Position numbers and translations under genes: made by a program. The notes beneath the pieces are model-generated. The model was not told where the DNA came from. It made no database searches and saw nothing but the letters and a program-made list of their open reading frames with translations. Shown here piece after piece: positions 21,121-31,330 of a stretch of DNA of 64,000 nt. Position 1 is the first letter of the stretch. The number at the start of each line of letters is the position of its first letter. Origin of the DNA: Maniola hyperantus (Eukaryota; Arthropoda; Insecta; Lepidoptera; Nymphalidae); NCBI RefSeq assembly GCF_902806685.2, contig NC_048556.1, forward strand, positions 2,480,001 through 2,544,000. The letters run 5' to 3'.

Positions 21121-21540
21121 AGGGTTCCGTACCTCAAAAGGAAAAACGGAACCCTTATAGGATCAATTTGTTGTCTGTCTGTCTGTCGGTCTGTCAAGAA
21201 ACCTACAGGGTACTTCCCGTTGACCTAGAATCATGAAATTTGGCAGGTAGGTAGGTCTTATAGCAGACATAAGGGGAAAACCTGAAAACCGTGAATTTGT
21301 CGTTACATCACACAAAAAAAAATTGTGGCCATGAACTAATAATTAGTATTTTCAATTTTCGAAGTAAGATCACTACATATATCAAGTGGGGCTTATAAAA
21401 GGGCTTTACCTGTGCATTCCAAAACAGATTTTTATTTATTTTTATAGTTTTTAAAATATCGTGCAAAATGTCGAAAAATACGACAGTATTACGGAACCCC
21501 CTCGGGCGCGAGCCTGACTTGCACTTGGCCGGTTTTTTTT
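21121..21540 (+). repeat. Family A interspersed element, full copy
   Basis: AGGGTTCCGTACCTCAAAAG with the inverted ACGGAACCC, (CTGT)n, GTTGACCTAGAATCATG, a shortened GTGGGGCTTATAAAAGGG and the end CTTGCACTTGGCCGG. Confidence 0.9.
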
Positions 21541-21645
21541 CTAAGTTCTGTGTGTGTGAAACGAGAAACGAAAACGAAAGAAACGATGTTAAATTTTTTA
21601 TAAGTACTTTTTGTTACCTTCTAACTACACTTGGTAATTTAATGG

Positions 21646-21872
21646 ATTATTTTTCCGACCCAAATGTCGACCAATAGAATTGCACCATTCGACGTCACGT
21701 GGTACAACCTACATGGTATTATACTGATAATTTTTTGAAAATTTTCTCTGGTAGTTGCTATATATAAAAAACAAAACATGATCCAGTCAAATTAACCACA
21801 CGTCAAACTGACAGGTTGAATTCAATTGTGAAAATTGGAGATTTTGGCCGACATTTGGGACGGAAAAATAAT
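21646..21872. mobile_element. MITE with ~27-bp TIR
   Basis: Left ATTATTTTTCCGACCCAAAT followed by GTCGACC mirrors right GGCCGAC and ATTTGGGACGGAAAAATAAT with two mismatches. The element is 227 bp with no coding capacity. It abuts the hairpin element at 21879. Confidence 0.85.
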
Positions 21873-21878
21873 CCCCCG

Positions 21879-21974
21879 AATACCACACGAGCTTCAAAAT
21901 TATCTGGCATTTCCCTCAAGTTCCCTGCAAACCTATCGGGAAATACCCGATAATTTTGAAGCTCTTGTGGTATT
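21879..21974. mobile_element. Hairpin element with ~26-bp TIR
   Basis: AATACCACACGAGCTTCAAA with ATTATC at the left mirrors GATAAT and TTTGAAGCTCTTGTGGTATT at the right with one mismatch. A second small inverted repeat (TATCGGG/CCCGATA) sits near the right arm. It is 96 bp long. Confidence 0.8.
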
Positions 21975-22290
21975 ATAAGTGAACATTTATTAAACAAATT
22001 TCTACATTAACAACATTCCTAACTCTCTGTCCACAATTCGAAGCTGTCAGGGGGTGAATATATTACGGGTTCCAATTTGAAAATTGTCAGGCCCAATATC
22101 GTCCAATATCGCTTCCGACAATCGTATAGTAATGCAGTTAGAGCGCGATTATTTCCAATTAGTTATATTATGATAAACAATTTGACATCCGCTACTGGGG
22201 ATTCTTATTTAATTTGGGAGTTAAATTAAACTGATTCTATCGTTAAAATTACAAACTACCCCAGTTTTACTTGAAAGACTTTTTGAAAAA

Positions 22291-22695
22291 ACCGGCCAAG
22301 TGCGAGTTAGACTCGTACACCGCGGGTTCCGCACTCGGGTATTTTTTCCGACATTTTGCATGATAAATCAAAATCTATTATGCATAAAAATAAATAAAAT
22401 GTTCATGTAAAGCCCTATGATATATGATACCCCACTTGGTATAGTTATCTTACTATAAAAATTGAAAATACTAATTAGGTATATGTTCTTAAACATTTTT
22501 TTAAAATGATATAACTACAAATTCACGGTTTTTGGATTTATTCCTTGTGCTATAATTTATCTACCTACCTGCCAAATTTCATGATTCTAGGTCAACGGGA
22601 AGTACCCTTTTTTAGGTTTTCCTAACAGACACGACAGACATACGGACAGACGAACAGACGGAAAGATGGACACACGCGGATGGTCAGACGGACAG
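22291..22695 (-). repeat. Family A copy, diverged end
   Basis: ACCGGCCAAGTGCGAGTTAG, ATGATACCCCACTTGG, TGCCAAATTTCATGATTCTA and GTCAACGGGAAGTACCC are present. The (CAGA)n run is expanded and degenerate, and the terminal hairpin is lost. Confidence 0.85.
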
Positions 22696-22989
22696 CCGGA
22701 CATTTTACCACAATAAATATGGTTTCACCTAACTTTGACTGACTAACAATAATTGCTACTACATTCTAGTAACATAATAATATACCCAGACTTAATAGAT
22801 TTACAAGATAAACACAATCTTAGTAGTGATATTGAAGATAAGATTGGTTAATTAGGAGCAATTAAGCGTCAGATATCGGACGCTAATTAAGCCAGATAAT
22901 ATCGCTTGATTAACAATATTGTGACGCAACTGTGAATGTGTCAGTTTCTGTGGTTGACAGTTCATTACAAACATTATGCACACTTGATT

Positions 22990-23088
22990 GGTGATTATGA
23001 TTAGTGGCCTGCGTTGGCAGACCCCCCCCCCCCCCCCCCACTAGGTGGACAGATGATGTCAAATGAGTCGCAAGAAGTCGCTGGTTCA
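22990..23088 (+). mobile_element. RTE-like LINE 3' part, left half split by MITEs
   Basis: GCGTTGGCAGACCCCC and ACTAGGTGGACAGATGATGT lead to GTCGCAAGAAGTCGCTGG. The element resumes at 23615 after two MITEs. The usual run of C before ACTAGGTGG (six in the 26.8-kb copy) is expanded to about 18. Confidence 0.8.
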
Positions 23089-23092
23089 GTGG

Positions 23093-23266
23093 GGTGATTC
23101 TCTAACTCAGTGTCTAACACTGAACGATAGCCACCGAGCTCATTTTTTAATCCATTGAAGATTTTTACGAAAAAATATTTTACTACCACCCAGTGAAGCA
23201 GCAATGTAGAACCAACCAACCTCGGTGGCTATCATTATGTGTTAGACACTGAGTTAGCGAATCACC
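23093..23266. mobile_element. MITE with ~46-bp TIR, copy 1
   Basis: The left GGTGATTCTCTAACTCAGTG continues to CGATAGCCACCGAG and is mirrored by CTCGGTGGCTATCAT continuing to ACTGAGTTAGCGAATCACC at the right. It is 174 bp and inserted within the RTE-like LINE end. No coding. Confidence 0.88.
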
Positions 23267-23277
23267 TAGCAGCCTAC

Positions 23278-23614
23278 TGATTCGCTCACTCAGTTTCTAA
23301 CACTGACTGATTACCACCGAACCGTTGGACATTTATTTTTAACTAGCTGATGCCCGCGACTTTATACTCGTGGATTTAGGTTTTAAAAATCCCATGGGAA
23401 CTTCTCAAGTTAAAGGACAAACCAACAAACTAACAAACAAACACTTTTGCATTTATAATATGGGTGCTGATGGGTACTGATTCATTGAAGGTTTTCTACG
23501 ACAAAAGATTATTTTAATGTCACTCAGTGAAGCAGCAATGTAGAACTAACCAATGTCAAAATATGAGCTCGGTGGCTATCATTTCAGTGTTAGACACTAA
23601 GTTAGCGAATCACC
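23278..23614. mobile_element. Same MITE family, copy 2, itself interrupted
   Basis: Left TGATTCGCTCACTCAGTTTC continuing to ACCACCGA, right GCTCGGTGGCTATCATTTCA and GTTAGCGAATCACC. The internal GTGAAGCAGCAATGTAGAAC is shared with copy 1. A family B element (23341-23477) splits the middle. Confidence 0.85.
23341..23477 (+). repeat. Family B element inserted in a MITE
   Basis: AACTAGCTGATGCCCGCGAC begins the element and TTTTGCATTTATAATATGGG ends it. The middle is deleted. It interrupts the second MITE, so it is younger than that MITE. Confidence 0.8.
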
Positions 23615-23703
23615 AGCGGCGCGCAAGATCGCTGGGGCATGACCTGCAAGCGACTTAGGTGTGTCCAGCAGTGGACGTCTATCGGTTGACGACGACTACG
23701 ACA
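23615..23703 (+). mobile_element. RTE-like LINE 3' end, right half
   Basis: GGCGCGCAAGATCGCTGGG corresponds to the GGCGGCGCAAGACCGTGGCG block of other copies. GTCCAGCAGTGGACGTCTAT, CGGTTG and a decayed ACGACGACTACGAC tail follow. Confidence 0.8.
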
Positions 23704-23949
23704 GTGCTTAATAGCCTAGTTGTCTATATTAATTAGCTATGTTCTAGTGTATATTAATTAGCGCTTTCGTGATTTCTTTCATCATAGGTTGTTAGAAAGA
23801 GATAAGACCGCCTTTGCACGCTGCAGCTATTAAGTAGATTAAGATCCTTGTATGTTTTTCGATTTGTTTACTTTGTGTGTATTAAAGTAAAAATAAAAAT
23901 TAATTAAAAGTTATAGCTAAATCATTATACCTTCTGGCTTCTATTAAGG

Positions 23950-24110
23950 AGGGACGGCGCGTACGCAGTCCCCACTACCAAAAATTACGCGTCCGAGTTA
24001 TCCACATTAGGGATAATCGCAGAGGTCATCCCAGCCGCAGTGCAATGGAAGGGCCTCGCTCTGGGGGAACCGCCTTCTCGATCACGGTGTCCCCTACGCC
24101 AGGTAAGTAT
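23950..24110 (-). ncRNA. U1 spliceosomal snRNA, copy 1
   Basis: The minus-strand RNA begins ATACTTACCTGGCGTAGGGG, the universal U1 5' end whose ACTTACCTG pairs with 5' splice sites. Stem-loop I follows (GACACCGTGATC), then the C- and G-rich stems, and the Sm-like site AATTTTTGG (with TAGTGGGGACTGCG after it). The end is GCGTACGCGCCGTCCC, the terminal hairpin. Length is about 161 nt, normal for insect U1. The upstream region (24111-24215) is conserved with the other two U1 loci and should hold the proximal sequence element used by snRNA Pol II. Ends are set by comparison with copy 58672-58832. Confidence 0.95.
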
Positions 24111-24215
24111 GCTTTGAATACATTGCCGTGAGTATTTACAGTTTTGAAAGTCGTCTGACTATAACGCGCCGTAGGGTACTAGTAGCGACATCTATTGGAA
24201 GCTTTTGCCAACACA
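24111..24215 (-). promoter_or_regulatory. U1 snRNA upstream promoter region, copy 1
   Basis: The sequence upstream of the start (CATTGCCGTGAGTATTTACA, AGTCGTCTGACTATAACGCG, AGCGACATCTATTGGAAGC on the plus strand) is shared with 58565-58671 and 52845-52950 in the same order and spacing. Position about -40 to -65 (around GACTATAACGCGC) is where insect U1 genes have the PSEA. That assignment is inferred from position and conservation. Confidence 0.6.
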
Positions 24216-24337
24216 TAAAAGTTTCATGTTAGTAAAACGTAATAGAACATAATAATATTAAGATTCATAGTCAGCAGGGTCTTTGATGAATTAATGGATG
24301 GTGGACTTATGTGCGTTTTAAACAGTTATAAATATCA

Positions 24338-24507
24338 CTTGCTTCAACGGTGAAGGAAAAATTGATAAGGGAATCTGTACGCCTGAGAATCCTCCATTTA
24401 GTCAAAGGTGTCTGAAGTCTGCCAATCTGCCCTTCTCATTCAGAGAGGAGACCCATGCTCACTAGTGGGCCGGCGATGGGTTGATCATGATGATGAGGAT
24501 GATCATT
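24338..24507 (+). repeat. tRNA-derived SINE, 3' part
   Basis: ACTTGCTTCAACGGTGAAGG, GTACGCCTGAGAATCCTCCA, GTGTCTGAAGTCTGCCAATC and GCTCACTAGTGGGCCGGCGA with a GATGATGAGGATGAT tail. This is the same family as 36098 and 62641, without the tRNA head. Confidence 0.8.
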
Positions 24508-25589
24508 GTGCATTATTCAAAACTTATTCAGATGTCAGACCCATTTGGTCAAGCAAAGCCATAAATTCTCGGTGTCACCCGACCGTTTCATTAACTCAAT
24601 CACTCGTATCACTCGTATTCTAACCCTTGTTAATGCACCAGATATTAAGATAGAGCTAATCTTCACATAACTTAGGATCAACGCAGTTACGGCCGCCGTT
24701 GACCATTGTCCCGCTTTAATTTAAACCGGGAGTATCCTCACAATTGATTGTGGCAACCCTGAACAATAGTACACCCGTCTGTTTCATTTATTTGGCATAC
24801 ATTGCTGCTTTAATTGACCAAACATTTTTATTTGGTTATCAAACTCGGCAATGAATGCTATGCATTGAGATAGTATTGAAGCATTGTTGAATATGAGGTG
24901 GTATTTAGTTCCATTCAGAGCAATGCTGTAATGATTTTAGGAAAGTCCGACAAAGTTTATTTTGCGTTTCATATTTTATTTATCAGCTCTTATGCTGTAG
25001 TATTTAGGGTTGATATTTTAATGGAAAATGATTTGTGAAGTATTTTTAACTTGTTTAGTATTGTCGTAAGATTTTATGTTTGGCTGTATTTATGCAAAGC
25101 GGTCCTTAGGGTGGTGTTTTTGGTTTTTGTCAGCTATTGAAACTTGACCCCGTCAATTTCACAATTTCCTTAGTCCATAAAGGATTATTATACGACTATC
25201 CGTGTCCGTTTTAATATGAGTTGAGATTGTTATCATGATAGGTGTAATTATCGTTTATGTAAACGTTAGGTATAATATCTGATATCGGGTTGATATACAA
25301 GCGAGGACTTACCTACTCGGTTTCAAACATTTGCAATTAAATTATTAGTAGGTGTAATACCTTCCTAATTAAATAACATAAAAACATAGGTAGGTATAAT
25401 GCGTAAAAAGTGAGTTCTCACGCGCCATTTTGAAGTTAAAAAACTTTCAAATTTTAAGAGGATGTATTTACACGAAGTTGTCAAGCTTTGTTTTGTCATA
25501 TTGCCTTTCAAAGTTTAATAGCAATAAATCATATTCAGTGAATTTGCTAAGAATTTAACAAACGGATACAAAGATAGTATTTCATTATA
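24508..25589. other. Stretch without a recognised gene
   Basis: No RNA gene, coding exon or clear repeat recognised. Confidence 0.5.
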
Positions 25590-25613
25590 GTTCTAACTTC
25601 TAGAAGTTAGAAC
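25590..25613. repeat. 24-bp perfect palindrome
   Basis: GTTCTAACTTCT is followed directly by its exact reverse complement AGAAGTTAGAAC with no loop. A further TTCTAGA follows. Confidence 0.9.
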
Positions 25614-25671
25614 TTCTAGATAATACCTGCGACTTCTAATTCAAACACACAAAATAAAACTGAGAATAATT

Positions 25672-25790
25672 AAGTTACTTTTACTTTTACTTTACTTTTA
25701 CTTTACCTTTACTTTACCTTTACTTTACTTTTACTTTACTTTTACTTTACTTTTCCTTTACTTTTACTATTACTTTTACTTTTACTTTAT
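25672..25790. repeat. (TTTAC)n/(TTTTAC)n microsatellite
   Basis: About 120 bp of imperfect TTTAC, TTTTAC and TTTACC units, a pyrimidine-rich simple repeat. Confidence 0.95.
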
Positions 25791-26424
25791 ATAAAAATTG
25801 TATTAAAAGTTTGATAAATTTTTAAAAGTTTGATGTTCTTGAAGTTTGTTATGACCCCAATATCAACTGAATATCACCTAACCCTAGTTAACACGATTTT
25901 GCCAACAATAAAAGGGCTGAAGTACAGAATACTGATTATAAATGACTACTATTAATAATGCATTGTGCTGATCTTATTAACAATGTCAACAGTTCAAGTG
26001 ACACTTATAAAGATATTGTAATAAACTCTAAGTATATTGAAATAAAGTTGAAAATGAAGTAGCACAAATTAATTTCGTACCTACAATGGTAACAATGGTA
26101 CGAAATGATATAATGCGTATTGAGATACTGTCCAGAAGTTAATAGTCACAATAACAAGTTCCTTTTGATAGTTTTGAATGATTAATTGAAGACATATTTT
26201 ACTTTGTTATCAAGTGATGGTAAGTACTTGATATACAATGAATGAAACAGAGGTAGTAAGACGATTTAAAAATGTCAGTGTAACATTTGGATTTCAATTT
26301 TTTTAAGGTAGGTAACTACATACTAGGTATTTGACAGATTTTAACTTGATAATGTAGGTATCTAATTACTTAGTAGGTAGGTACTCATCTTTTGAAATGA
26401 GATCAGTATCATTATTAGTGGTAT
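25791..26424. other. AT-rich stretch without a recognised gene
   Basis: Nothing recognised beyond TAGGTAGGTA-type low complexity near 26310-26390. Confidence 0.5.
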
Positions 26425-26655
26425 CCGTACCCTTATATAAATGCGAAACTGTGTTTGTTTGTTGCTTTGTTGCTTTGTCCTTCAATCACGTCGCAACGGT
26501 GCAACGGATTGACGTGATTTTTTGCATGGGTATAGACTATAAATAGACCTGGAGAGTGACATAGGCTACTTTTTATCCCGGAAAATCAAAGAGTTCCCAC
26601 GGGATTTTTAAAAAATTGAATTCCACGCGTACGAAGTCGCGGGCATCAGCTAGTT
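26425..26655 (-). repeat. Family B, short form
   Basis: The inverted order TATAAATGCGAAACTGTGTT, TGTCCTTCAATCACGTCGCA, TTTTTTGCATGGGTATAGAC, GGCTACTTTTTATCCCGG and ACGCGTACGAAGTCGCGGGC. This is one of the cleaner copies of the form using TGATTGAAGGACA. Confidence 0.85.
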
Positions 26656-26734
26656 ATTTATAAAAGCAATTTTAATTCAAATAAATTATAGTTAGGTACC
26701 CACGGAGTGAGTTGATAGCATTTTAATAACTTAG

Positions 26735-26952
26735 CGATAGACGTTTGAGTCCCAAGGTGTTGGAATGGCCACCTCGCACCGGAAGACGCAGTGTTGGAAG
26801 ACCCCCCACTAGGTGGACGGACGACATCAAACGAGTTGCAGGGAGCCGCTGGAATCAGGCGGCGCAAGACCGTGGCGTGTGGACTGTGGAAGTCCCTACA
26901 AGAGACCTATGTCCAGCAGTGGAGGTCTATCGGTTGATGATGATGATGATAA
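26735..26952 (+). mobile_element. RTE-like LINE 3' end, best-preserved frame
   Basis: The translated frame (26745 onward) reads MSPKVLEWPPRTGRRSVGRP, then PTRWTDDIKRVAGSRWNQA and AQDRGVW. This is the typical C-terminal region of RTE-like endonuclease/reverse transcriptases. A short insertion (GTGTGGACTGTGGAAG) shifts the frame before the usual ETYVQQW ending. It ends GTCTATCGGTTGA with (TGA)n. No catalytic domain remains. Confidence 0.85.
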
Positions 26953-28195
26953 AGCGTAGGTCTCCAGTCTTGTCATTTTAGTCCAGCGTGTAGATACCTA
27001 TGCATGCTAGTACCCAGCTTTAAAAGAGCGTGTAGATTGAACACGAGCAAGAGAACTTGGGTCTTGGGTTTTGCTAATTACACAATTTATAATCCCAATT
27101 CCCAAGCAGAGATTATAACCCCCCCTTTGGTAACAAATAGAGATGTGCTGATAACTTATAATCCCGCGCACTGACAAATGGTGTTAATAAGAAACCTGTC
27201 GCGGTGGGATTAGGCAGTGTTAATTGCAGTTTACCGCGCTTGGCTCTAGTGATGCGACTACTTTATCGATTATATTTTCCAAAATAATCGATACTGTGCT
27301 ATTATGTGCTGTCAGGTACTGTGCTACGATATCTGTAAGATGGACGGCAAGCTATCATCTCCCAAGCATACATAGAAAACCAAATGATTTCTAGTGAATT
27401 TAAATAAAAAATATTTTTATATTAATAGAGATGTTATAAATAGGCAAATACCTCCGTCATAAAACATGGTGAATCAGAATAATGTACTTTTGTCAACAGA
27501 TTTATATTCTTATTTTTACTAATCTTCAGCATAGATAAATAATATCTACCTTATTTTCTGATAATAACTTCTTCATCTTCTTTTTGTTTTTTCTATCTTT
27601 TAGAAGCTACAAAATATTTATGAGCAAGATTTTGAAGATGTTTAAGTTTTAAGCGAACAGGCTCAATCGTAATATGTTCATACCTAAGTACTTGTAGGAA
27701 GCTTCATGTTCAATCGCTTATTTTTATTTACTTATTCATCGATATTGCTCACAGAACATCACTACAAAATAATTTAAAATCGGCATTACAACAGAGTGTC
27801 GTAAGCGGATTACTTTCTAAATTAAAATGGCGTCGCGTAATTAAAATATGTCATAATATTTAAAGGGACCGCAAAATGAAATAGAAAATGGTAAGCAAAG
27901 TCTACCACCATACTTTATTACTTTAATAAGTTTGGATGATGTCGCTAAATAATAAGAGAATTGGGAGCTTCGGGTAATTAACACAGGCTTTATTTTATGG
28001 TAAGCCATGATTTGCAAAAAATATAAGCCGACGATCCCATAGGCAACGGACTAAATGTCAGAGTTCTACTTGCTGAAATCAATGCGACTGAAAGAGTTCT
28101 GCGTTCACTGAATTCAATGCAATAGAAAGTCTGTACCGCATTGATCATCAAATGAGGTGGTCAAAGAAGTCAGATTACTAACAATCTGAAAAATC
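26953..28195. other. Stretch without a recognised gene
   Basis: No repeat family, RNA gene or coding frame recognised. Composition is mixed but AT-rich. Confidence 0.5.
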
Positions 28196-28372
28196 TGAGC
28201 CTCAATAGCTCAACCGGTATAGGAGTGGACGCGTTCAAATCCCGCCCGTTGCACTATTGTCGTATCTACTCCTAGCACAAGCCTGACGCTTAATTGGAGC
28301 GGAAAGGGGAATATTAGTAATTTAATATGGCTAATATTCTTTATAAAAAAACCAAAAAAAATTAATCCAAAT
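28196..28372 (+). repeat. tRNA-derived SINE (GCCTCAATAGCTCAACCGG family)
   Basis: An A-box-like CAATAGCTCAACCGGTATAG and a B box in GCGTTCAAATCCCGCCC head the element. ACTCCTAGCACAAGCCTGAC, TTGGAGCGGAAAGGGGAATA and TATGGCTAATATTCTTTATA with an A-rich tail follow. Part of the anticodon region is deleted. It is a SINE and not a functional tRNA because no acceptor stem can form. Confidence 0.85.
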
Positions 28373-28436
28373 CTCTATCCTTCCTTGTACCTACTTCTCA
28401 TTTGCTGAAGATGCTACTTTTTACTACTACTACTGG

Positions 28437-28525
28437 GCTACTTTTTATCCCGGAAAATCCAAGAGTGCCAACGGGATTTTTCAAAACCTAAATCCGCGTG
28501 GGCGAGGTCGCGGGCATCAGTTAGC
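28437..28525 (-). repeat. Family B fragment
   Basis: GGCTACTTTTTATCCCGGAA, CAACGGGATTTTTCAAAACC and CCGCGTGGGCGAGGTCGCGG form the 5' third of family B, inverted. Confidence 0.85.
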
Positions 28526-29184
28526 ATGAAATGTACTGTAAGAAAGAATAGAATATAATAATATTAATATTATAGAAATCTTCGTGCAACATAATAGATA
28601 ATTGGGGTTGAAATGAAATCCTTTGGCAACCCTAAACTAAAGCATGTTATGATTGAGAGGCGTCCAGTTAGACAAATTCGCACTATTTGTTCTGTATCAT
28701 TTGTATTGGCTAGTGATAGAGTGAGCTATCATAGTGATAGAGATCGTTGGGCTATGGGCCTTTATTAATATGGATTAACTTGCATTTCCTTATTAGGTTC
28801 TATGAAATATTTATGATGGAGTTAGGTACCTAAGTATTAAGCAAATGTTTTAATTAGTCCAATTCTCCACTGTGAAGCTGTGTCACGCGGCAAAAAGCAA
28901 ATTTTTATACTTACACAAACTAATTTTCTTTAATAAACTCAATTATTTTTCAACAACGCAATCTATCCACCAACAATTTGTAAAACACATTTTAATAAAA
29001 AACATGCCGGCTAAAAATATACCTATCATCGACTTTGGCATGGTATTGTGTCCAAGGGGTAAAATTTAATATAAACTGTGATTTTTTTTCTTTTTAATGT
29101 TTAATTTTTAATGCCCTGTAAATTTGACTTTTTCCTATTCGACTTTATTCGGTTGATGCGTCGTAATATTTACTGGTTACCTCT

Positions 29185-29370
29185 ATAATATAAAAATGAA
29201 TTACTAAATGTGTTTGGTCATCGCAAATCTCGAGAACAGCTGGACCGATTTCGCTAATTCTTTTTTTATAATATTCCTTGAAGTACGAGGGTGGCTTTAC
29301 GGAGAGAAAAATTTAAAAAATTTGAATCGACTGTTAGGCGGAACGAAGTTCGCCAGGGCAGCTAGTATAC
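29185..29370 (-). repeat. Family D interspersed element, inverted copy
   Basis: AAAAATGAATTACTAAATGT, CATCGCAAATCTCGAGAACA, GCTGGACCGATTTCGCTAAT and GAATCGACTGTTAGGCGGAA end at CGCCAGGGCAGCTAGTATAC. This is the reverse of the copies at 541 and 43173. Confidence 0.85.
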
Positions 29371-29679
29371 TATAAGAACATCATGGATTACAAAAACAAA
29401 ACAAAACCAATTTTAATCTCTTCCCAAGTCCATGTAAAACCATCAAAAACCTTCATAATACGAGTTAATGATGCAACAAACGCGAACCAACATCGAGTCC
29501 CATAAAACTGATTGAGAAGGGTTCCGCACAAAAACAAACTCACTTTCAATACACCGCGGACCCCTGTCAGCGAAACAAAACGCTTTAAGAATGAAAAATG
29601 AAATCAAGTGGACAGGACAGTGCGTAGCAAGCACTACTGGAACTGTAGACTTGGTTAAAAAGCTAGTGGTTATAACCGC

Positions 29680-30099
29680 ACAGTTCTTGCAATTCACGAA
29701 GGCGAGTGGACTTTACTTGTAGTTATGTCGGATCCTACCGACTGCGCCATGTATTGTTTAATAAAACACTTGTTGTTGGTGTAATTATTTTCACTAAACC
29801 TTATTTACTTATGTTATTAATGAATATTTAATTCCACACACCGTGAAATACAATGGTCTCTTCCTGAGGTTAATCTTAAATGTCACAATGACAGATATCC
29901 CATCTGTCACTTCAACTTTGACATTACTTTGACATTTGGCATAGAGTAAAGTTTCTCTATGCTACAGCTAAATTTAAAAATAAAAAAAATTTGTCGCGAG
30001 CAAGCGCTCGCAAACGCACACATTCAGTGTACGTTACTTATACCGATACGACTTAAACACAAGCATGAGTCACTCGCCTTCGTGAATTGCAAGAACTGT
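29680..30099. repeat. Perfect 29-bp inverted repeat flanking 362 bp
   Basis: The arm at 29680-29708 (starting ACAGTTCTTGCAATTCACGA) is the exact reverse complement of 30071-30099 (starting CACTCGCCTTCGTGAATTGC). The next base on each side does not pair, so the repeat is exactly 29 bp. The spacer contains AATAAAACAC and a TGTAG...CTACA-bounded segment of about 250 bp (29718-29967) that could be a solo LTR, weakly supported. No coding is recognised. Confidence 0.8.
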
Positions 30100-30127
30100 A
30101 CGTGAAAAGTATCCTTCAAATATTCTA

Positions 30128-30345
30128 AAACTAGCTGATACCCGCGACTTCGTTCGCGTGGAATTAGGTTTTTGAATATCCCGTGGGAAATCTCTGATTT
30201 TCCGGCATAAAAAGTAACCTATGTCAATCTCCAGGTCTTTATCTATACCCATGCAAAAAATCACGTCAATCCGTTGCACTATTGCGACGTGATTGAAGGA
30301 CAAACCAACAAACAAACACATTTTCGCATTTATAGTAGGGGTAGA
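30128..30345 (+). repeat. Family B, short form
   Basis: AAACTAGCTGATACCCGCGA, CTTCGTTCGCGTGGAATTAG, CGGCATAAAAAGTAACCTAT, CATGCAAAAAATCACGTCAA, TTGAAGGACAAACCAACA and the end TTCGCATTTATAGTAGGGG. A full copy. Confidence 0.88.
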
Positions 30346-30707
30346 GATATGAAAATATTTTTGTAATTATATCTCCTTAACATTTTTGAAAATTTATCAG
30401 GCGTATATAACGTAACTCGCGATTTAATGTACCGTGTTACTTACTGATTCATCTCAAGTCTATACCTACTGTTGGCAGTACCAGCAAGCTTGACCATCCA
30501 TTTATCAGTGGCACTTAGCCGAATTTACATAAAATCCAGCGCATGATTAATGCGCGTACGTGATACGGTAGTGTTACCGACGAGGATCATTGTATAATGT
30601 GTATAGTTGATAAATTATACGCGTAAATAGGACGGCCGCTGTTTATTATCAAGCTGGCTAGAATACCCGACTTCATTAACTTTGAAATCAGTACCCATAT
30701 CCATACT

Positions 30708-31116
30708 ATCCCTATTAATATTATAAATGCGAAAGTGTGTCTGTCCGGCTGTCCGTCTGTCCGTCTTTCCGTCTGTCTGTCTGTTCCCGTTGACCTAGAA
30801 TCATGAAATTTGGCAGGTAGGTAGGTCGTATAGCACCTTTGAATTTCGTGAATCTGTGATTACATTACAAGAAAAAAAAATGTGTTCATGAAGAAATAGT
30901 TAGTATTTTCAACTTTCAAACTTCAAAGTAAGATTACCATACCAAGTGGGGTATCATATTATTATGAAAGGGCTTTATCTGTAGATTCTAAAACAGATTT
31001 TATTTATTTTTACGCATACGATCTAATAGTTTTTTCATCCGTGCAAAATGTCAAAAAAATATTAGTAGTACGGAACTCTCGGTGTGGTGTCTGACTCGCA
31101 CTTGACCGGTTTTTTA
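30708..31116 (+). repeat. Chimera: family B end joined to family A
   Basis: Starts as inverted family B (TATTAATATTATAAATGCGA, GTGTGTCTGTCCGG), passes through a long (CTGT/CCGT)n run, and continues as family A from CCGTTGACCTAGAATCATG to the CACTTGACCGGTTTTTT end. The A hairpin end is absent. The switch is at the shared CTGT repeat. Confidence 0.8.
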
Positions 31117-31117
31117 A

Positions 31118-31330
31118 TCCATACTTCCATACTTTAATATTATAAATGCGAAAGTGTGTCTGTCTGTCTGCTAGCTTTTCACGGCCCAACAGTTTACCCG
31201 ATTTTGATGAATTTTGGTACAGAGGTAGCTTACATCCCGCGGAAGGATATAGGCTACTTTTTATAAAAATCTAAATCCACGCGGACGAAGTCGCGGAAGG
31301 ACGCGGTCGTCCGCGTGGATTTAGATTATT
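31118..31330 (-). repeat. Family B element with terminal fold-back
   Basis: CTTTAATATTATAAATGCGA, GTCTGCTAGCTTTTCACGGC and TCTAAATCCACGCGGACGAA are in order. At 31267-31326 AATCTAAATCCACGCGGACG is followed after a short loop by its inverse CGTCCGCGTGGATTTAGATT, so the end is duplicated in inverted orientation. Confidence 0.85.

Noticed and set aside
28196..28260. Possible tRNA gene with A and B boxes
   Set aside because: No acceptor stem and the anticodon arm is deleted. The downstream sequence is the body of a SINE.
29718..29967. Solo LTR of an LTR retrotransposon
   Set aside because: TGTAG...CTACA ends and an AATAAA are present, but the 5-bp flanks do not match and no primer-binding site is convincing. 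Kept only as a remark under the inverted repeat.
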